Origin: Dugong dugon
Lineage: Eukaryota > Chordata > Mammalia > Sirenia > Dugongidae
Length of the DNA stretch: 64,000 nt
Assembly: GCA_030035585.1 (NCBI GenBank)
Contig: CM057480.1
Coordinates: forward strand, 6,565,001 to 6,629,000
Reading direction: 5' to 3'
Below the pieces are notes generated by a model, which saw nothing but the letters and a program-made list of their open reading frames with translations, had not been told where the DNA came from and did not search any database. This document shows positions 49,373 through 61,770 of the stretch, piece by piece. The translations under genes and the position numbers were made by a program. Every line of letters begins with the position of its first letter. Within the stretch, counting starts at the first letter, position 1.

Positions 49373-51067
49373 GCATTTTTTTTTAAAATTCAGTTGAAAA
49401 CCTCTATAACGTGTCCAGTTTCTATAAACCTTCTGGCTAAATCTGGAGTAAAATTTTGGGTAAGATTTCCCACTGGATTTAGAAATTCCACATTTTATCT
49501 ATCTGCAATTTCTAAGATCACAAAAAAACAAAACAAAACAAATCGAAAGGTAAGGATGTGCATGGGTGCAATTCTCCCCCAAGCAGCTGGGGAGGTTATC
49601 TGAAAGGATAAACTGGAGCCCGGTTCTCCATTTAAAGGGCCACGCAGGGTTGTGAGCTGCGGAGGTCCTCTGGTGGCAGGAATTCAGGGGCTGGTAGGGG
49701 CTTCCCGGGCAGGGGCTTGGACACGCCCCCCGGGGCCTGGCGACAATCTGGCTGCCCCGGCTGAATGGAGCAGGCCTGACCTCTGACCCCACAAGTGACC
49801 ACCCTCTTCCCTGCCCCCCGGCTTCCAGAAAGCCCCACCCATGGCCTTCCTCTCCCAAAATTTCTAAAATACCAGGCAGAGACAAAGACCCAGGAATGTG
49901 GGCCCAGCAGGAAGGGGAAGGGGAGGGGGAGGGCTAAAGGAAAAATAAATAAATAAAAATACCCAGTGGGCAGGCTGACCTTAGCCGGATTTCTAAATAA
50001 AATGCTTTGTCAATGAAAAGGACTTTGGATGTATGTGTGCTTCCAGAATCTAACTTTTCACCCCCCTTGTGGTCCAACAAGGAATACAGCAATCTCGGGG
50101 CTCCACTTAGTGCACCCCGCATCTGAAAGAACAGGCTTGAGGTTTAAAAGACAACCAGCCACATCACAGTGAGGAATGTAAACTAAAAGGATGGGGGGCC
50201 TTGGATGGCCGGAGTAAAGATGTCCCCACTAAAACAGTAACCAAGAAAACAACCCAAAACTATTTTTAAAAACCTAAAATAAGGCATAGTAACGCCTATA
50301 AACGTATTTATCGAGATTTCTGCGATATCCCTTTTAAAATGCCTGGAAACATTTGGCCTCACACAAACTAGGGGGTCTGTGTCCCCCCCATAAAAATGAA
50401 AGGGTGACCAGGGCTTCCAGAAGCAAGGTGGGGCCCTGAAGCCTTACCTGTGTGCCCCTCTGCAGGCTCCCACCTGGGACAACAGGGGGGTTTGTTTAAA
50501 AAAAAAAAAAAAAAAAAAAAGGTAAAGTTCGAAAAGTACTCTTTGGCCAGGAAGCAACATCTATTAAATAACATCAAAGCTTTCCGTGTTTCGGGAAAAC
50601 ACACTGCACAGTGGTCCAGAGCCCGCCCGTGCTCCTGGCCGCGTGTGGCCGCACAGCTTGGCCCAGGAGGCCCGGGAACAGCAAAGAAAGGACTCCAGTC
50701 CGCACACAACCATCACCAGTTCAAGATGGCAGAGCCCACATGGGAACAAATTATTCTCTCCCTTCCTGGGGGGTACGAGGGAAGAGTTCAAAATATTTTT
50801 TAAATGCTTTGTTTTTATTTATTTAAAAAGTGTAAAAGTGCGGTTTTTTTATTCAATCTCTCAATTGCTATTTTCTCAAATGTAACCACCCAAAATTATT
50901 CTATAGTCTATGCATATTTAAATTTTCTGAAGACATAAATAAATGGGGCAACGTTATCGTGGACTTTTTTTCACTTAACTTGGAGACTGTTCTGGGGGTC
51001 CCTCTATAAAGAGCTGCCAGTTTTATTTTTTTTAAAACAGCTGCATGGTATTGGCCAAGTGGGTGCT
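49373..51067. other. Intron 1 DNA without a recognised gene
   Basis: About 1.7 kb. 49620-49860 is GC-rich, an A-run of about 23 bp lies at 50498-50520, and the rest is AT-rich. No exon or repeat family recognised. Confidence 0.4.
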
Positions 51068-51215
51068 TTGTTGTTGCTAGGTGCTTTCCGGTTTGACTCA
51101 CAGTGACCCTACATACAACAGAATGAAACACTGCCCCGCTTCTGCGCCATCCTCACGGTCGTTCTTACCCTTGAGCCCATGGTTGCAGCCCACATCCGAT
51201 TCAATCAGTATCCTG
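51068..51215 (-). repeat. RTE-clade LINE 3' fragment
   Basis: Reverse of the 3' end of the element at 48806: TTGTTGTTGCTAGGTGC, ACAACAGAATGAAACACTGC, GCGCCATCCTCACGGTCG and TTGAGCCCATGGTTGCAGCC. Confidence 0.75.
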
Positions 51216-52013
51216 CTGATAGAATTTTTCAAGTATTTTCTGACTTTTGGGGGAAAAAAAGAAAAACCCCAAACAATGTTGTAGGGGATACCTTGTTCTT
51301 TATACAACCCCCCCCCCCTCAAAAGTTCCTTCCACTTGGTAATATATTCAATTGCTGCATCGCTTGATGTAGTGGTTTTCAAGGAAAAGATCTGCTTGCG
51401 AGTGGGGACAGTAAGGATTTAATCTGGGTCAACTGTCAGGTTAATATCCATCCATGAAGAACGCAAAGGTAGTCACAGTCAAGCTCCAGTTTCTATTCCT
51501 GACAAGACCAAACGTCCAAGAGAAGCCAGCCCCGCAGGGTGCCAGGCGAGGCAGTCGATGTGGACGCAGATCCTCCGGGCTGGACGGCTTCAGCGGGAGA
51601 CTGGAAACCCCAACAGGACCGGGCGGTGGCAGGTTCCCACCCTTAGCAGTAACAGGGAAGGAGATAGTTGCAAATGCAAAAGGCAGTAGTTGGGAGGAGG
51701 TGTCCCTAGAGGTACCCAGATGGCAGAAGGGGCTTCAGGCAATATCAAAAGGGATACCAAAAACATCTACGATCTCCAGAGGGTACCATTCAACCATCCA
51801 GTGAAACAAATGCTGGGTGGCCCGTACAAACCCAGAATCCCTTTTCTAAAATTCCAAAAATCTTAAAAAACAGAAAACATGAGTTATTTGGCAGCAAAAT
51901 CTGAACTGGCATGAAAATGATTTATCATTTTTACCTATACCATTTAGTGTGGGTTTTCATATATTTCACTGCAGAAATATTAATGATTATTTTGGAGTGC
52001 TGTTACTTAATGT

Positions 52014-52170
52014 GGAGCCCTGGTGGCACCGTGGTTAAGCGCTCAGGCTGCTCACCAAAAGGTCAGCACAGTTGGAATCTACCAGCCGCTCCCTGGAAAC
52101 CTATAGGGCGGTTCTACTCTGCCCTGTAGGGTCACTATGATTCGGAATCCACTGGATGGCAACGGGGGCT
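52014..52170 (+). repeat. AfroSINE, type A
   Basis: GGAGCCCTGGTGGCACCGTG to CACTGGATGGCAACGGGG. Confidence 0.94.
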
Positions 52171-52450
52171 TACTTAACATATGTACACGTACAGGACTGG
52201 CTTTCTAAAACATGAGAATTTGATAGCTAAGGCACATGTGGCCCACACCCCAAGGGTTAAGGTAAGAGACTTACACATGGACTACCGCCTCTATCTGGCC
52301 AGCTGGCTAAATAACACTCATTCCCAGGTCAAACAAGCAAATAGAGAATCAAGACTACCTGGGGGAGGGTGGGCCGCCTAAGAACAGCCCAAAGAGGGGT
52401 CAGGAAGGACAGAGGAGCAGTTGACACAGCCCTAGACCCAAATTTTCAGG

Positions 52451-52616
52451 CTCCATGGACAAGGTGGCACAGTGGTTCACAGCTTGGCTGCTAACCAAAA
52501 GGTCAGCAGTTCGAATCCACCAGCTACTCCCTGGAAACCCTATGGGGCAATTCTACTTTGTCCTATAGGGTTCGCTATGAGTCAGGATCGACTCCACGGC
52601 AGTGGGTTTTTTTTTA
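52451..52616 (+). repeat. AfroSINE, type A
   Basis: TCCATGGACAAGGTGGCACA to CGACTCCACGGCAGTGGG with a T tail. Confidence 0.93.
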
Positions 52617-52889
52617 AAACAGGTGGATGAGGTAAATTTGACAAGGTAGGTTTGAAATCAGGGAGCGGTGCCTGTTAGTGCTGACAACTTTGGACACACT
52701 GCAGTTGCTGGTGCCCCTCCTCAGTAGCCAGTAGTTTCAAGTGTAAATACATGCGTAACACAACATTTGCCAATTTAACCTTTTTTTGACGCGCACAATT
52801 CAATGACATCACATCAGTCATGCTGTGCAATTATCGCCAATGCCCACTGCCAGATTTCCACAGAGAAACTCTTAAAAAAAAAAAAAAAA

Positions 52890-53040
52890 ACTTGTTACTG
52901 TCAAGTCGACTGCACTCACAGTGACTCTGTAGGACAGAGGAGAGCTGCCCCGTGGGGTTTCCAAAGAGCAGATGGTGGATTCAAACTACCAACCTTTTGG
53001 TTAGCAGCCCAGCTCTTAACCACTGCGCCACTAGGGCTCC
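52890..53040 (-). repeat. AfroSINE, type A
   Basis: CTTGTTACTGTCAAGTCGAC to GCGCCACTAGGGCTCC, preceded by its tail as an A-run at 52873-52889. Confidence 0.95.
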
Positions 53041-53716
53041 ACAAGGCCTTCTTCAAACTCTGACAGCACCTTCTCTTACCTATCACCCGCTCCCCTGCCT
53101 GTGGGGCCAGGCCCTCAGTGATATGGTCCAGCTTCATCTGTCCTCTCTTTTATATTCCAGAAACCAGTCCTGTCCCCTGTCGAGTCTTCACATACATCGC
53201 TCCTTCTCGCTGGAGGGATCTTCCTGGTAGCCCAATACCACATGTTTGACCTGAGCACACACCTACACAAGCGTTTAATATTAATACACACACAAAAAGA
53301 ACTATTTTAGAAACTCAAAAAAAAAAAAAAAAAAAAAGTCACCAATAACTAGATGCGTGCGCTCTCTTCCCATAGTTGAATGCTTGGATTTGGCTGAGCT
53401 TCCTTACAGAGAAATAACTCAAACTTCAGCTCACAGAACTGTCCGAGTTATTAAAAGTATGAAAATGAGTTCATCCTGGAAGAAAGCCGTTTCCCTCTTA
53501 GCACTGACTCTTTGAAGGAAGATGAAAATCCAGAGAAGGAAACCTTGGGCACCACAGAACACAATGTCTTTGACCAGTGGGTCAAAGCCACAGACAACAG
53601 TTTCATGAACGTCTCTTACCACAGGCCTTTCCTAAAGCCCAGGAAGGGTAGCCACTCAAGAAAGGACCTCTTGGAGGCAAGAAAAGGAACCTCTGGATGG
53701 TGCCAACAGTCCATGC

Positions 53717-53893
53717 ACGTGGCTGCTAACTGAAAGGTTGGCAGTTTGTGTCCACCCAGAGGTGCCTCAGAAGAAAGGCCTGGTGATGGATTTCTGAAAA
53801 ATCAGCCATTGAAAACTCTACGGAGCATAGTTCTACTTTGACACACATGGGGTCGGCCATGAGTCGGAATCAACTCAATGGCCCCTGGTTTCA
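53717..53893 (+). repeat. AfroSINE, type B, head truncated
   Basis: CGTGGCTGCTAACTGAAAGG, AAAGGCCTGGTGATGGATTT and CATGAGTCGGAATCAACTC. Confidence 0.92.
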
Positions 53894-54959
53894 ACTGGAG
53901 GCAAGAAAGGATGGTATAACTCAGGTATTTTTGCTTATGATCCTGATCCTATTTAGGGAGCTGTAGTTTGTGGGCTTTTTTTTTTTTTTTTGTAGGGGGG
54001 AGGAGAAATCCAGGTAAACTATAAAGGGCAGGGGTGGAGGTGGAGGAGGAATGGAAATTTGGGGTAGGAAAAAAGTCAGACAGAAAAGACAGCACCTCCC
54101 ACTCTCAGCCACGTGAGCATGGGCTGAGTCTCTGTGAAACCAGAAAAAGAAAATAAGAAAAACTGAATTCTAATGTTTTAAATATAATCATGATGGTGCA
54201 CAACAAGTGTGCCACAGACAACACGCAAGGCAACTCCAGGGCGTGGAGTCAATATAGCTGGGCTTCTGCTCATTCCATTTCCGTTACCTGGAGTGTCTCC
54301 CCATCCCCGCAACAGCTCTGCCCTGGTGGCAATCTGCTGGGCCTGGTCCTGCTTCCGCCCCTGCCTTTCACAACTGTAGATCACCAATCATCAATAACCA
54401 CTACGTTCTCCAGACTCTCAGAGTCTGCCTCTGGGGGCAGGCAGCCCGGCCTGCAGCAGCTCCCTCAGCTCTTGGGACTACTAACTGCTGGCTTCTGCAT
54501 CTGGAGCCGAACACAGGCAGCTGGAGGCACAGTGGCTGGTCACGTCCACCCAGGCCAGCAGGGCTCACTGCCGACCGCCTAGAGTCTCTTACACACACCT
54601 TAAAGGTTTTTACACGGACCCATGATGAAACAGCGTCTCCTTGACAGTGGCAAGTGACACTTGTGAGTGGGGTTTCCTTGAATGGATCCATGTTAGATCA
54701 TGTAACACAGAATGGGGGTGACTGGAGGGAACCCAAGGTCTACCTTCACGGGTGGGGTGGTCACACAGCTCAAGCTATACACTTACTATCTGTATTTTAT
54801 TCTGTGTAAATTCAACAGCTTCCCCTCACCCCAAAAAAGGAGAGGGGAAGCACTAGCACTCATAACCTAAGTGTCGCTGGGGGGAGGCTTGGAGCCTAGC
54901 CTTAGTGTGGCACCCTTCACGGATGAGAACCCAATAAATACCCGATGAGCCCATAAACG
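53894..54959. other. Intron 1 DNA without a recognised element
   Basis: About 1.1 kb with a T-run at 53977-53991. No gene or named repeat supported. Confidence 0.4.
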
Positions 54960-55320
54960 AGTTATTTCAATGGTCCCGCATAATTTACTTCTAATTGGTC
55001 GTGGCCGGTCTTCCCACAATGTTCCCATTAGGTATTATTTTTCCTTCGCCCTCCACTATAAATATTATCTTTAAGTTCCATCTCTCAAGAGGCAAGCATC
55101 GGCCAACTCCCTGGAGGTTGTGGAAAAAATTAGAACCCGGAGTCCGATTTACAACACCAAAGGCGGCCGGCAGCCACAAAGCCATATGAAATCATTAGTG
55201 TCCCAGCTGCCAACCCGGCATGCATCTGACCTCTGATGTACTAATGAGCGGCCCCCAGCAGCAAATAAAAGAGATGTGTCCCAAATTGAGCACACTGCCC
55301 ACGTAAATTATAGATTTTTA
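54960..55320. promoter_or_regulatory. Candidate conserved noncoding element in intron 1
   Basis: About 360 bp without repeats, with high sequence complexity and several homeodomain-type cores (CTAATTGG, CATTAG, GTACTAATGAG) and a CATATG E-box. It has no open frame with coding character. The call rests on appearance only; conservation was not tested. Confidence 0.35.
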
Positions 55321-55694
55321 ATCTGGAGAGGGAAACAGATTTTGACATAGACACACAGTCGTCCCACTGCCTTCAACACTGCAAAAGCAACAGAGTTGGC
55401 GGTACCTGTGGGCTGATTTTAAAAATGGCCAGGCTCTGTAGGTGGTCATGTAACTCAGTCCTCGCCTCTTAAACAGTGGGCAACATTGTGCACTTGAGAC
55501 CCCCCCTTCACTCCCTGGAGGAAGAAAAAGGGGTTTCAATTGCCTGCGTGACTGAGATCATGTGGACAGGTGGATTTAAAGCAAGGGAAGGTACGTATCA
55601 CCTGGGGAAAATTGGCCCAAGAAGAGAAGCAGAAATAAGAACTCAAACAAGAATAAAATTAGTAACAAAAAGTTGTTAAAAACTGCTAGCCAGT

Positions 55695-55925
55695 CTTAGC
55701 TCAAGTAGATACGTAAGACTAAATGGGCAGCTCCTGTCCGGAGGTGAGATGAGAAGGCAGAAAGGGTCAGGAGCTGGCTGAATGGACACGGGAAACTGGG
55801 TGGAAAGGAGGAGTGTGCTGTCAACAGTACAGGGAGAGCAATTAGGGTCACATAACAACATATGTATAAATTTTTGTATAAAAGACTAACTTGAATCGTA
55901 AACTTTCACTTAAACTACAACCACA
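55695..55925 (+). repeat. LINE 3' tail (L1-like), subfamily 2
   Basis: CAAGTAGATACGTAAGACTA, GGGCAGCTCCTGTCCGGAGG, GTATAAATTTTTGTATAAAA and CTTTCACTTAAACTACAA, homologous to 60462-60700. Confidence 0.75.
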
Positions 55926-55979
55926 AATATAAAATAGAAGAAGATCTCTTCAAAAAGTTTGTCCTTTCTGATTAGTCCA

Positions 55980-56418
55980 AAGGACTAAGGGACCACAACT
56001 ACCACAGCCTCCACCAGACTGAGTCCAGCACTAGATGGTGCCCAGCTACCATCACCCACTGCTCTGACAGGGATCACAATAGAGGGTCCCGGACAGAGCT
56101 GGAGAAAAAGGTAGAACAAAATTCTAACTCACAAAAAAAGATCAGACTACCAGGGCCTGACAGAGACTGGAGAAACCCAGAGAGTATGGCCCCTGGACAC
56201 CCTTTTAGCTCAGTAATGAGACTAACAGGGCACACCAGCCCAGGGGCAGGGACTAGAAGGCAGGAGGGGACAGGAAAGCTGGTAATAGGGAACCCAAAGT
56301 CAAGAAGGAGAGAGTGTTGATACGTCGTGGGGTTGGCAACCAATGTCACAAAACAATATCTATATTGTTTTAACGAGAGGCTAGTTTGTTCTGTAAACTT
56401 TCATCTAAAGTACAATAA
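55980..56418 (+). repeat. LINE 3' tail (L1-like), subfamily 1
   Basis: CACAACTACCACAGCCTCCA, GACAGGGATCACAATAGAGG and GTAAACTTTCATCTAAAGTA, homologous to 6045-6535. It follows a subfamily 2 tail directly. Confidence 0.75.
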
Positions 56419-56420
56419 TT

Positions 56421-56859
56421 GCTAGCCAAGCTTACTGCACCCACTTCTATGCCACATAATAAAAAAAGTTCCTCTCTCTCCCCATTCTGGGAAGTTCCAT
56501 CATCCTGAGTCACCGGACCCCCTAACTGATGGCAACGCTGTGAACAAGAGGGCAAAGAACGGCTCCTGGATTAGTCCGATGCCCTCTGCCTTGGTTGGGG
56601 TGGGCTACTCGGGGCTTTCAGGATGGAAAGGTGCAGCCCTGGCCTTCGCCCATCACACAGATCATCACATGACCTAAGGTTATGCTGTCACATCCGTGAC
56701 AATTTTACAAGCTGGTTACCTTCTGAGCATTGCCTTGTGACTCAAAAGATTAAACAAGGAATTTTGTTTTAATCCAGAGTCACTCACAGGCGGGAATTAT
56801 TTAAACTGGGAAGGGACCAATCCCAAGAAGCAGTAAATAGTGCACATACCAAAACCATT
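56421..56859. other. Intron 1 DNA without a recognised element
   Basis: About 440 bp. Nothing supported. Confidence 0.4.
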
Positions 56860-57007
56860 GTGTTTGTTACCGAGTAGAACTGAGCTCCACAGGGTTTTCT
56901 TGGCTGTTATCTTTATGGAAGCAGATCGCCAGGGCTTTCTTCCACGGGGTCGCTGGGTAGGTTCGAACCTCCTCCAACCTTTAGGTTAGCAGTCGGGCAC
57001 TTAACCC
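56860..57007 (-). repeat. AfroSINE, type B, tail truncated
   Basis: CCGAGTAGAACTGAGCTCCA, GGAAGCAGATCGCCAGGGC and GGTTAGCAGTCGGGCAC. Confidence 0.88.
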
Positions 57008-57423
57008 AAGAACTGAGTGCACATACAGACTCTGTGAATTCCCTTAAGGCCAGCGTTTACTTCTCAGCAGAGGGCACCAAGGCTAAGGTCGCGGGTGGTT
57101 CATGCTCACGAACTCCCCAGTGTCCATGACACACGGGGGCTGTCTCCAAGCCCCAAGACCAGGCTCTTCTGCAGCATTTCCCAAACTGTCCCAACAAGGA
57201 GGACATTAAAAAAGAGTGTAGGGGAACACACCCTTACAGTGCCCCTTCCCCTCTACCCTGTAGAGCAAGACCAAAGGGACCTCAAATCAAATCTCTAGGA
57301 ACACAGCCAGGGCGGCAAAGTAAAGGCTTTAGTCTTGTCATGAAATTATTTCATTTTTAAAACCCTTTCCAAGTTAGGAGCTTGTCGGGCAGTTGGTCTA
57401 AACCCTTCTTTCCTCCAACAATT

Positions 57424-57575
57424 TCCCACTGCCGCTGAGTGGAATCTGACTCATAATGACCCTACAGGACAGAGTAGAACTGCCCTGTAGGGTTTCCAAG
57501 AAGCGGCTGGTGGATTCAAACTGCCGACCTTTTGGTTAGCAGCTAAGCTCTTAACCACTGTGCCACGAGGGCTCC
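57424..57575 (-). repeat. AfroSINE, type A
   Basis: CCCACTGCCGCTGAGTGGAA to GTGCCACGAGGGCTCC. Confidence 0.95.
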
Positions 57576-58805
57576 TTCCTCCAACAATAGGAAACCTAAT
57601 ACCTGTGGGCAGCCCCACAAATGCCAAGGGGCAGCGGGCAGGTCCACAGAGCCCAGGCTGGGCCAGAAGCAGCCAGCTTTCAAAGGCACCTGTCGCCCAC
57701 ACTGGTGGAAACCAGGGGATATTGACCCTGGTAGTTCTGGGATCCAGGCAGTTAGTTACTGGGTGTGTCTCAGAGGCAGCAAGTGACCCCACCCCAGGGA
57801 AAAGGCCAAACTGTGAAGGGCATAGGAGACCTTCTACCATCAACCATCAGTGACCTAGGTGGCCCCCGGGAGGGGCAGCTGCGAGAAGAGGGCAGGGGAT
57901 CTCCGATTAAGAACGATTAACAATGAAAGCCCTCTTACAGAAGGGTGGGATGAAGACTGGCAGGCCAACCAGCAGAAACTGGTCCAACCGGAAAAAGAAC
58001 CAGGCAGACCCAAGCGGAGTGACCTGGGAACAAAGAAGGGCCCAACCTGTGCCGGAATCATACTGGATAAACTCAGGTGAGCCCACCAACTGCAAAGCAG
58101 TGAGATCAGGAGCCCCTGCTGGGCACTGCCAAGGCCAGAAATGGCCTTGTCCCTCGGAAGTTCATCCACCGCACTTCCCACCAGTGTTCACAGCTCTTCA
58201 AAAGGACCAAGCAGAATGCCCCTGGGAAACTCAGGGACCCCAGCCCCCAATGTCAGCAGAACGTGAAGCAGGGACATGCCAACTAACCAGTAATAAGACA
58301 ATCAAAAAAGAACATCATCTGAGAACCTGAAGTGAAGTCAAATGCCTCTTTAGAAGCCTGGGTTCGCAGTCCCACTCATCATATGTTGCTTTTTTCCTTC
58401 TTTAGTGGGAAAGTGACCAGAGAAATCATTTCAAGTCTCAGATATGTACCCTTCTCAGCATCCCACTTCATCCCAACAAATGACACTTGTGCAGTGCTCC
58501 AGTGAAGCCATCTCTTCAAAGCTGTACCTGCAGGCTGTTCAGCTGAGCTCAAGGCTGACTCAGCAGGCAATGGGATCAGGAGGCCCCCATGCTTCTGTCC
58601 TACAGAACCTCCAGCTCCTCCCCCACGCAGATTCCCCAGGATAAGCTGGTGTTAAAAATGCTGGTAGAAAGCGGGCATGCCAGGGTGGCAAAAAATAAAA
58701 CTCACAAGCTCTGCGCTGAAACAATCAGGTGGTATAGGTTACGAACTAGGAAGCACATAAAGGAGCAGGAGAAAAACCTTTAAACTGGTTTCTACTTGGG
58801 TCCTG
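57576..58805. other. Intron 1 DNA without a recognised element
   Basis: About 1.2 kb with overlapping short open frames in several phases but no known domain or splice context. Not called as coding. Confidence 0.4.
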
Positions 58806-58970
58806 AAAGAACCCTGGTGGTGTCGGTTAAACGCTTGGCGGGAGAAAAGATGTGGCAGTCTGCTTCTGAAGATTTATAGCCTTGGAAACCCTCCGGAGCA
58901 GTTCTACTCTGTCCTATAGGGGAGCTTTGAGTCAACTGGACAAAGTGGTTCTGGGTTGTTGTTTTTTTTT
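58806..58970 (+). repeat. AfroSINE, type AB, internally deleted
   Basis: GAACCCTGGTGGTGTCGGTT, GTGGCAGTCTGCTTCTGAAG and TACTCTGTCCTATAGGGGAG. Confidence 0.9.
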
Positions 58971-59933
58971 CTGATGGGAGGGTTCCTGAAATTGTTGCAT
59001 TAGGCCCTGTGTAGACAGAAAAGGCCACGTGCATTTTGGCAAACGCCTAAATCTGGAAGAAGTGTGATATTAGGTGGGAGATGTCTAACTATGTGGCTGT
59101 AACGGATTATCAAATTACCATGTTTTGAGGTTCTGGCCCCATATGGCTTTATCCTTAGTCCTGCCACATTAATCCCACTGCACCTAAAACTGGGAGGAAC
59201 TTCCTTCCCCAGAGCAGCTGGCTGGGAGTCTCAGGCTGGCCTGTCCACTTTCTGGTCAGTCACCGAGGAGCCTCTGATCCCCTCTCCCAACATTTGCCCT
59301 CCTGGGTCTTCAAATTCATCTATTTTACAGAAAACTCTTACACTAAGCCTACACCTCCAAGGTTGTAGTCTCTGATCCCACAATATCCTTATCAAGTGTG
59401 CTGTATTTACCGCAAATTATTGTTTTGTTTTTTTTTTTCTTTGCTATTTACAATACTCTGAGCTAAGATGATTGGGAGATTTAAAAAATAAAAACAAAAC
59501 TCAGGAAATTTCCAGTCTCCCAGAGGTAGGGGCCCACTTCCACCTTGGTTGGTGTGGGGAAATCCAGCTTGTACATACCATATCTTGGCATAATTACTAA
59601 CAGCACCATTGTTTACTCTCAAAAATGGTCGAATCTGGACACTGTGTGTCACCCCAGCCAGAGGTGATCAGTGAGACCTCTGGAGAGGGAGCCAAAATAC
59701 ACGAGAACAGAGAGCAAAAATCATCATCATCCAGAAAAGCTGCACAAAGTGCCTCCACCCCTCCACAGGATATGCCTTCTCAGCTGCTCTTCAGGACCAG
59801 ACCTTTACCCACCCTGCAGAGGTGACACATTGGGGGGTGGGGGGAGGGAATCAGAAATGGCCTCCAGGGACAATGGGACCAGGCTAGGAGGACTGAGGTG
59901 GGAAATTCGCAAACTCAGTTAAAAAGAAGAACG
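58971..59933. other. Intron 1 DNA without a recognised element
   Basis: About 960 bp. Nothing firmly supported. Confidence 0.4.
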
Positions 59934-60703
59934 TGACCGTGGTTTCAGGGGACATCTAGGTCAACTGGCATAACAAAGTTTATTAAGAAAATGTTCTGCA
60001 TTCCACTTTGGTGAGTGGTGTTCTAGGGTCTTAAAAGCTAGCGTGTGGCCATCTAAGATGCATCAATTGGTCCCAACCACCTGCAGTAAAGGAGAATGAA
60101 GAACACCAAAGACACAAGGAAAACATTAGCCCAAGAGACAGAAAGGGCCACATAAACCAGAGACTCCATAAGCCTGAGACCGGGAGAACTAGATGGTACC
60201 CAACTACCACCAATGACCACCCTGACAGGGAACACAACAGAGAGTCCCTGATGGAGCAGGAGAAAAATTGGGTGCAGAACTCAAATTCTAGTAAAAAGAC
60301 CAGACTTAATGGTCTGAGACTGAAGGGACTCCAGAAGACATGGCCCCCGGACTCTCCATTAGCCCAGAACTGAAACCATTCCTGAAGCCAACTCTTCAGA
60401 CAAAGATTGGACTGGACTATTGGACATAAAATGATACTTGCGAAGAGTGTGCTTCTTAGTGTAAGTAGATACAGGAGACTAAATGGGCAGCTCCTGTCTG
60501 GAGGTGAGATGGGAAGGCAGAGACAGTTAGGAGCTGACTGAATGGACACAGGAAATCAGAGGTGGAAAGGAGGAATGTGCTGTCACAGTATATATAGGGA
60601 GAGCAGCTAGGATCACATAGCAATGTGTGTATAAATTTTTGTATGAGAAACTGAGTTGAACTGTAAGCTTTCACTTAAAGCACAATTTAAAAAAAAAAAA
60701 AAA
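59934..60703 (+). mobile_element. L1-like LINE 3' UTR with poly-A tail, subfamily 2
   Basis: The longest copy (about 770 bp): TTTCAGGGGACATCTAGGTC, GGGTCTTAAAAGCTAGCGTG, AAGCTTTCACTTAAAGCAC and a 17-bp A tail at 60687-60703. The A tail and 5' truncation are typical of L1 insertions. It has no reverse-transcriptase frame. The elephant-type L1 identity is from memory. Confidence 0.72.
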
Positions 60704-60920
60704 GGAAGAAGGTGAGCAAACCAGCACAGTTCCTGGCTCAAGCGCAGGGAAGATGTGAAGCAGCCTGATGGGAAGTGTTAGCTGGAAGGTCCTGGAAGGC
60801 AATGGGGAAGGAAGCTTCTGAGCACGGGTATAACTGGTGGTTGGGAGACCCTGAGGGGACAGAGGTTTCAGTGATCATCAGCCAACCACACAGATTGATG
60901 AGGGCTGCATTCTGCAACCA

Positions 60921-61048
60921 AAACCCATCGAGTTGCTGTGAAGTTGATTCCAACTCACAGCAACCCTATAGGACAGTTTCCAAGGGTTTGAACTGGCAAC
61001 CTTTTGGTTAGCAGCCGAGCTCTTAACCACTGCGTCACCAGGGCTCCG
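60921..61048 (-). repeat. AfroSINE, type A, internally deleted
   Basis: AAACCCATCGAGTTGCTGTG to GCGTCACCAGGGCTCC, lacking about 25 bp between the tail and middle. Confidence 0.94.
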
Positions 61049-61200
61049 GACTGTGCAAAGGGTCAAAAAACCTGGCTTCAGATATTGATGTGGCCCTTTT
61101 TCAGCTCCTCTGCACAAGTGCTGAGCTCTGTTTCTACCCATAAAATGGGGATAATAGCATTAATGTTGTGTACGTTTGTGAAGAACTCAACCTAAGAAAA
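61049..61200 (-). repeat. MIR-like fragment
   Basis: TCTGTTTCTACCCATAAAAT and GGGGATAATAGCATTAATG are reverse MIR core. Confidence 0.6.
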
Positions 61201-61589
61201 AAGTGCATGAAACCTAAATGCCAATGGCAGCTGTCACAGAAAGGGGTGGGTGGCAGCTGGACAGCATTTAAGGAGAAGTATCAAACACTTTGAAAGGCTG
61301 GATAGATCAGAGGGGCTACAAAACCATCCAAGACCTTTTGGGCCTGCATTCTCGAAGGCTGTTTTGTTTGCCACAAAAAAAAAAAAGTAGAGACATTTAT
61401 AAAATTGGGCAAAAGTGTACTGACTGAAAACCTCTGACCAGCACAAGTCCCCAAATTTCCTGTGCAGGCCAGGGTGCCTGCCCATGCAGCCAGGGACTCC
61501 CCTTCCCTAACCCTGGGCTCAGCCTCTTTTATCTGCCACCAACAGTTACCTTTATATTTTTAATACAAATTCTCAATACATGCACACTT
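61201..61589. other. Intron 1 DNA without a recognised element
   Basis: About 390 bp with an A-run at 61374-61386. Nothing supported. Confidence 0.4.
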
Positions 61590-61770
61590 ACTCATTGCAC
61601 CATGCCTGGTACTATGTCCTTGACCTCAAAGAGGTTACAGTCTATTTTAAGGACAGGAATGACTGGGTTAGAGGAAAAAGGAGACACTGGGCCTGGAGTA
61701 CCATCCCAGCCGACTTCCTGGAGGAGGGCATGTCTACATTTAGTCTAAAAATTCCAAGTAGGAACTTGAG
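61590..61770 (+). repeat. LINE L2 fragment
   Basis: ATGCCTGGTACTATGTCCTT, CAAAGAGGTTACAGTCTATT and CTTCCTGGAGGAGGGCATGT follow the L2 3' region, as at 25262. Confidence 0.65.

Noticed and set aside
60031-60549. 172-codon open frame on the minus strand
   Set aside because: It is antisense to the 3' UTR of an L1-like element that has no coding function there.
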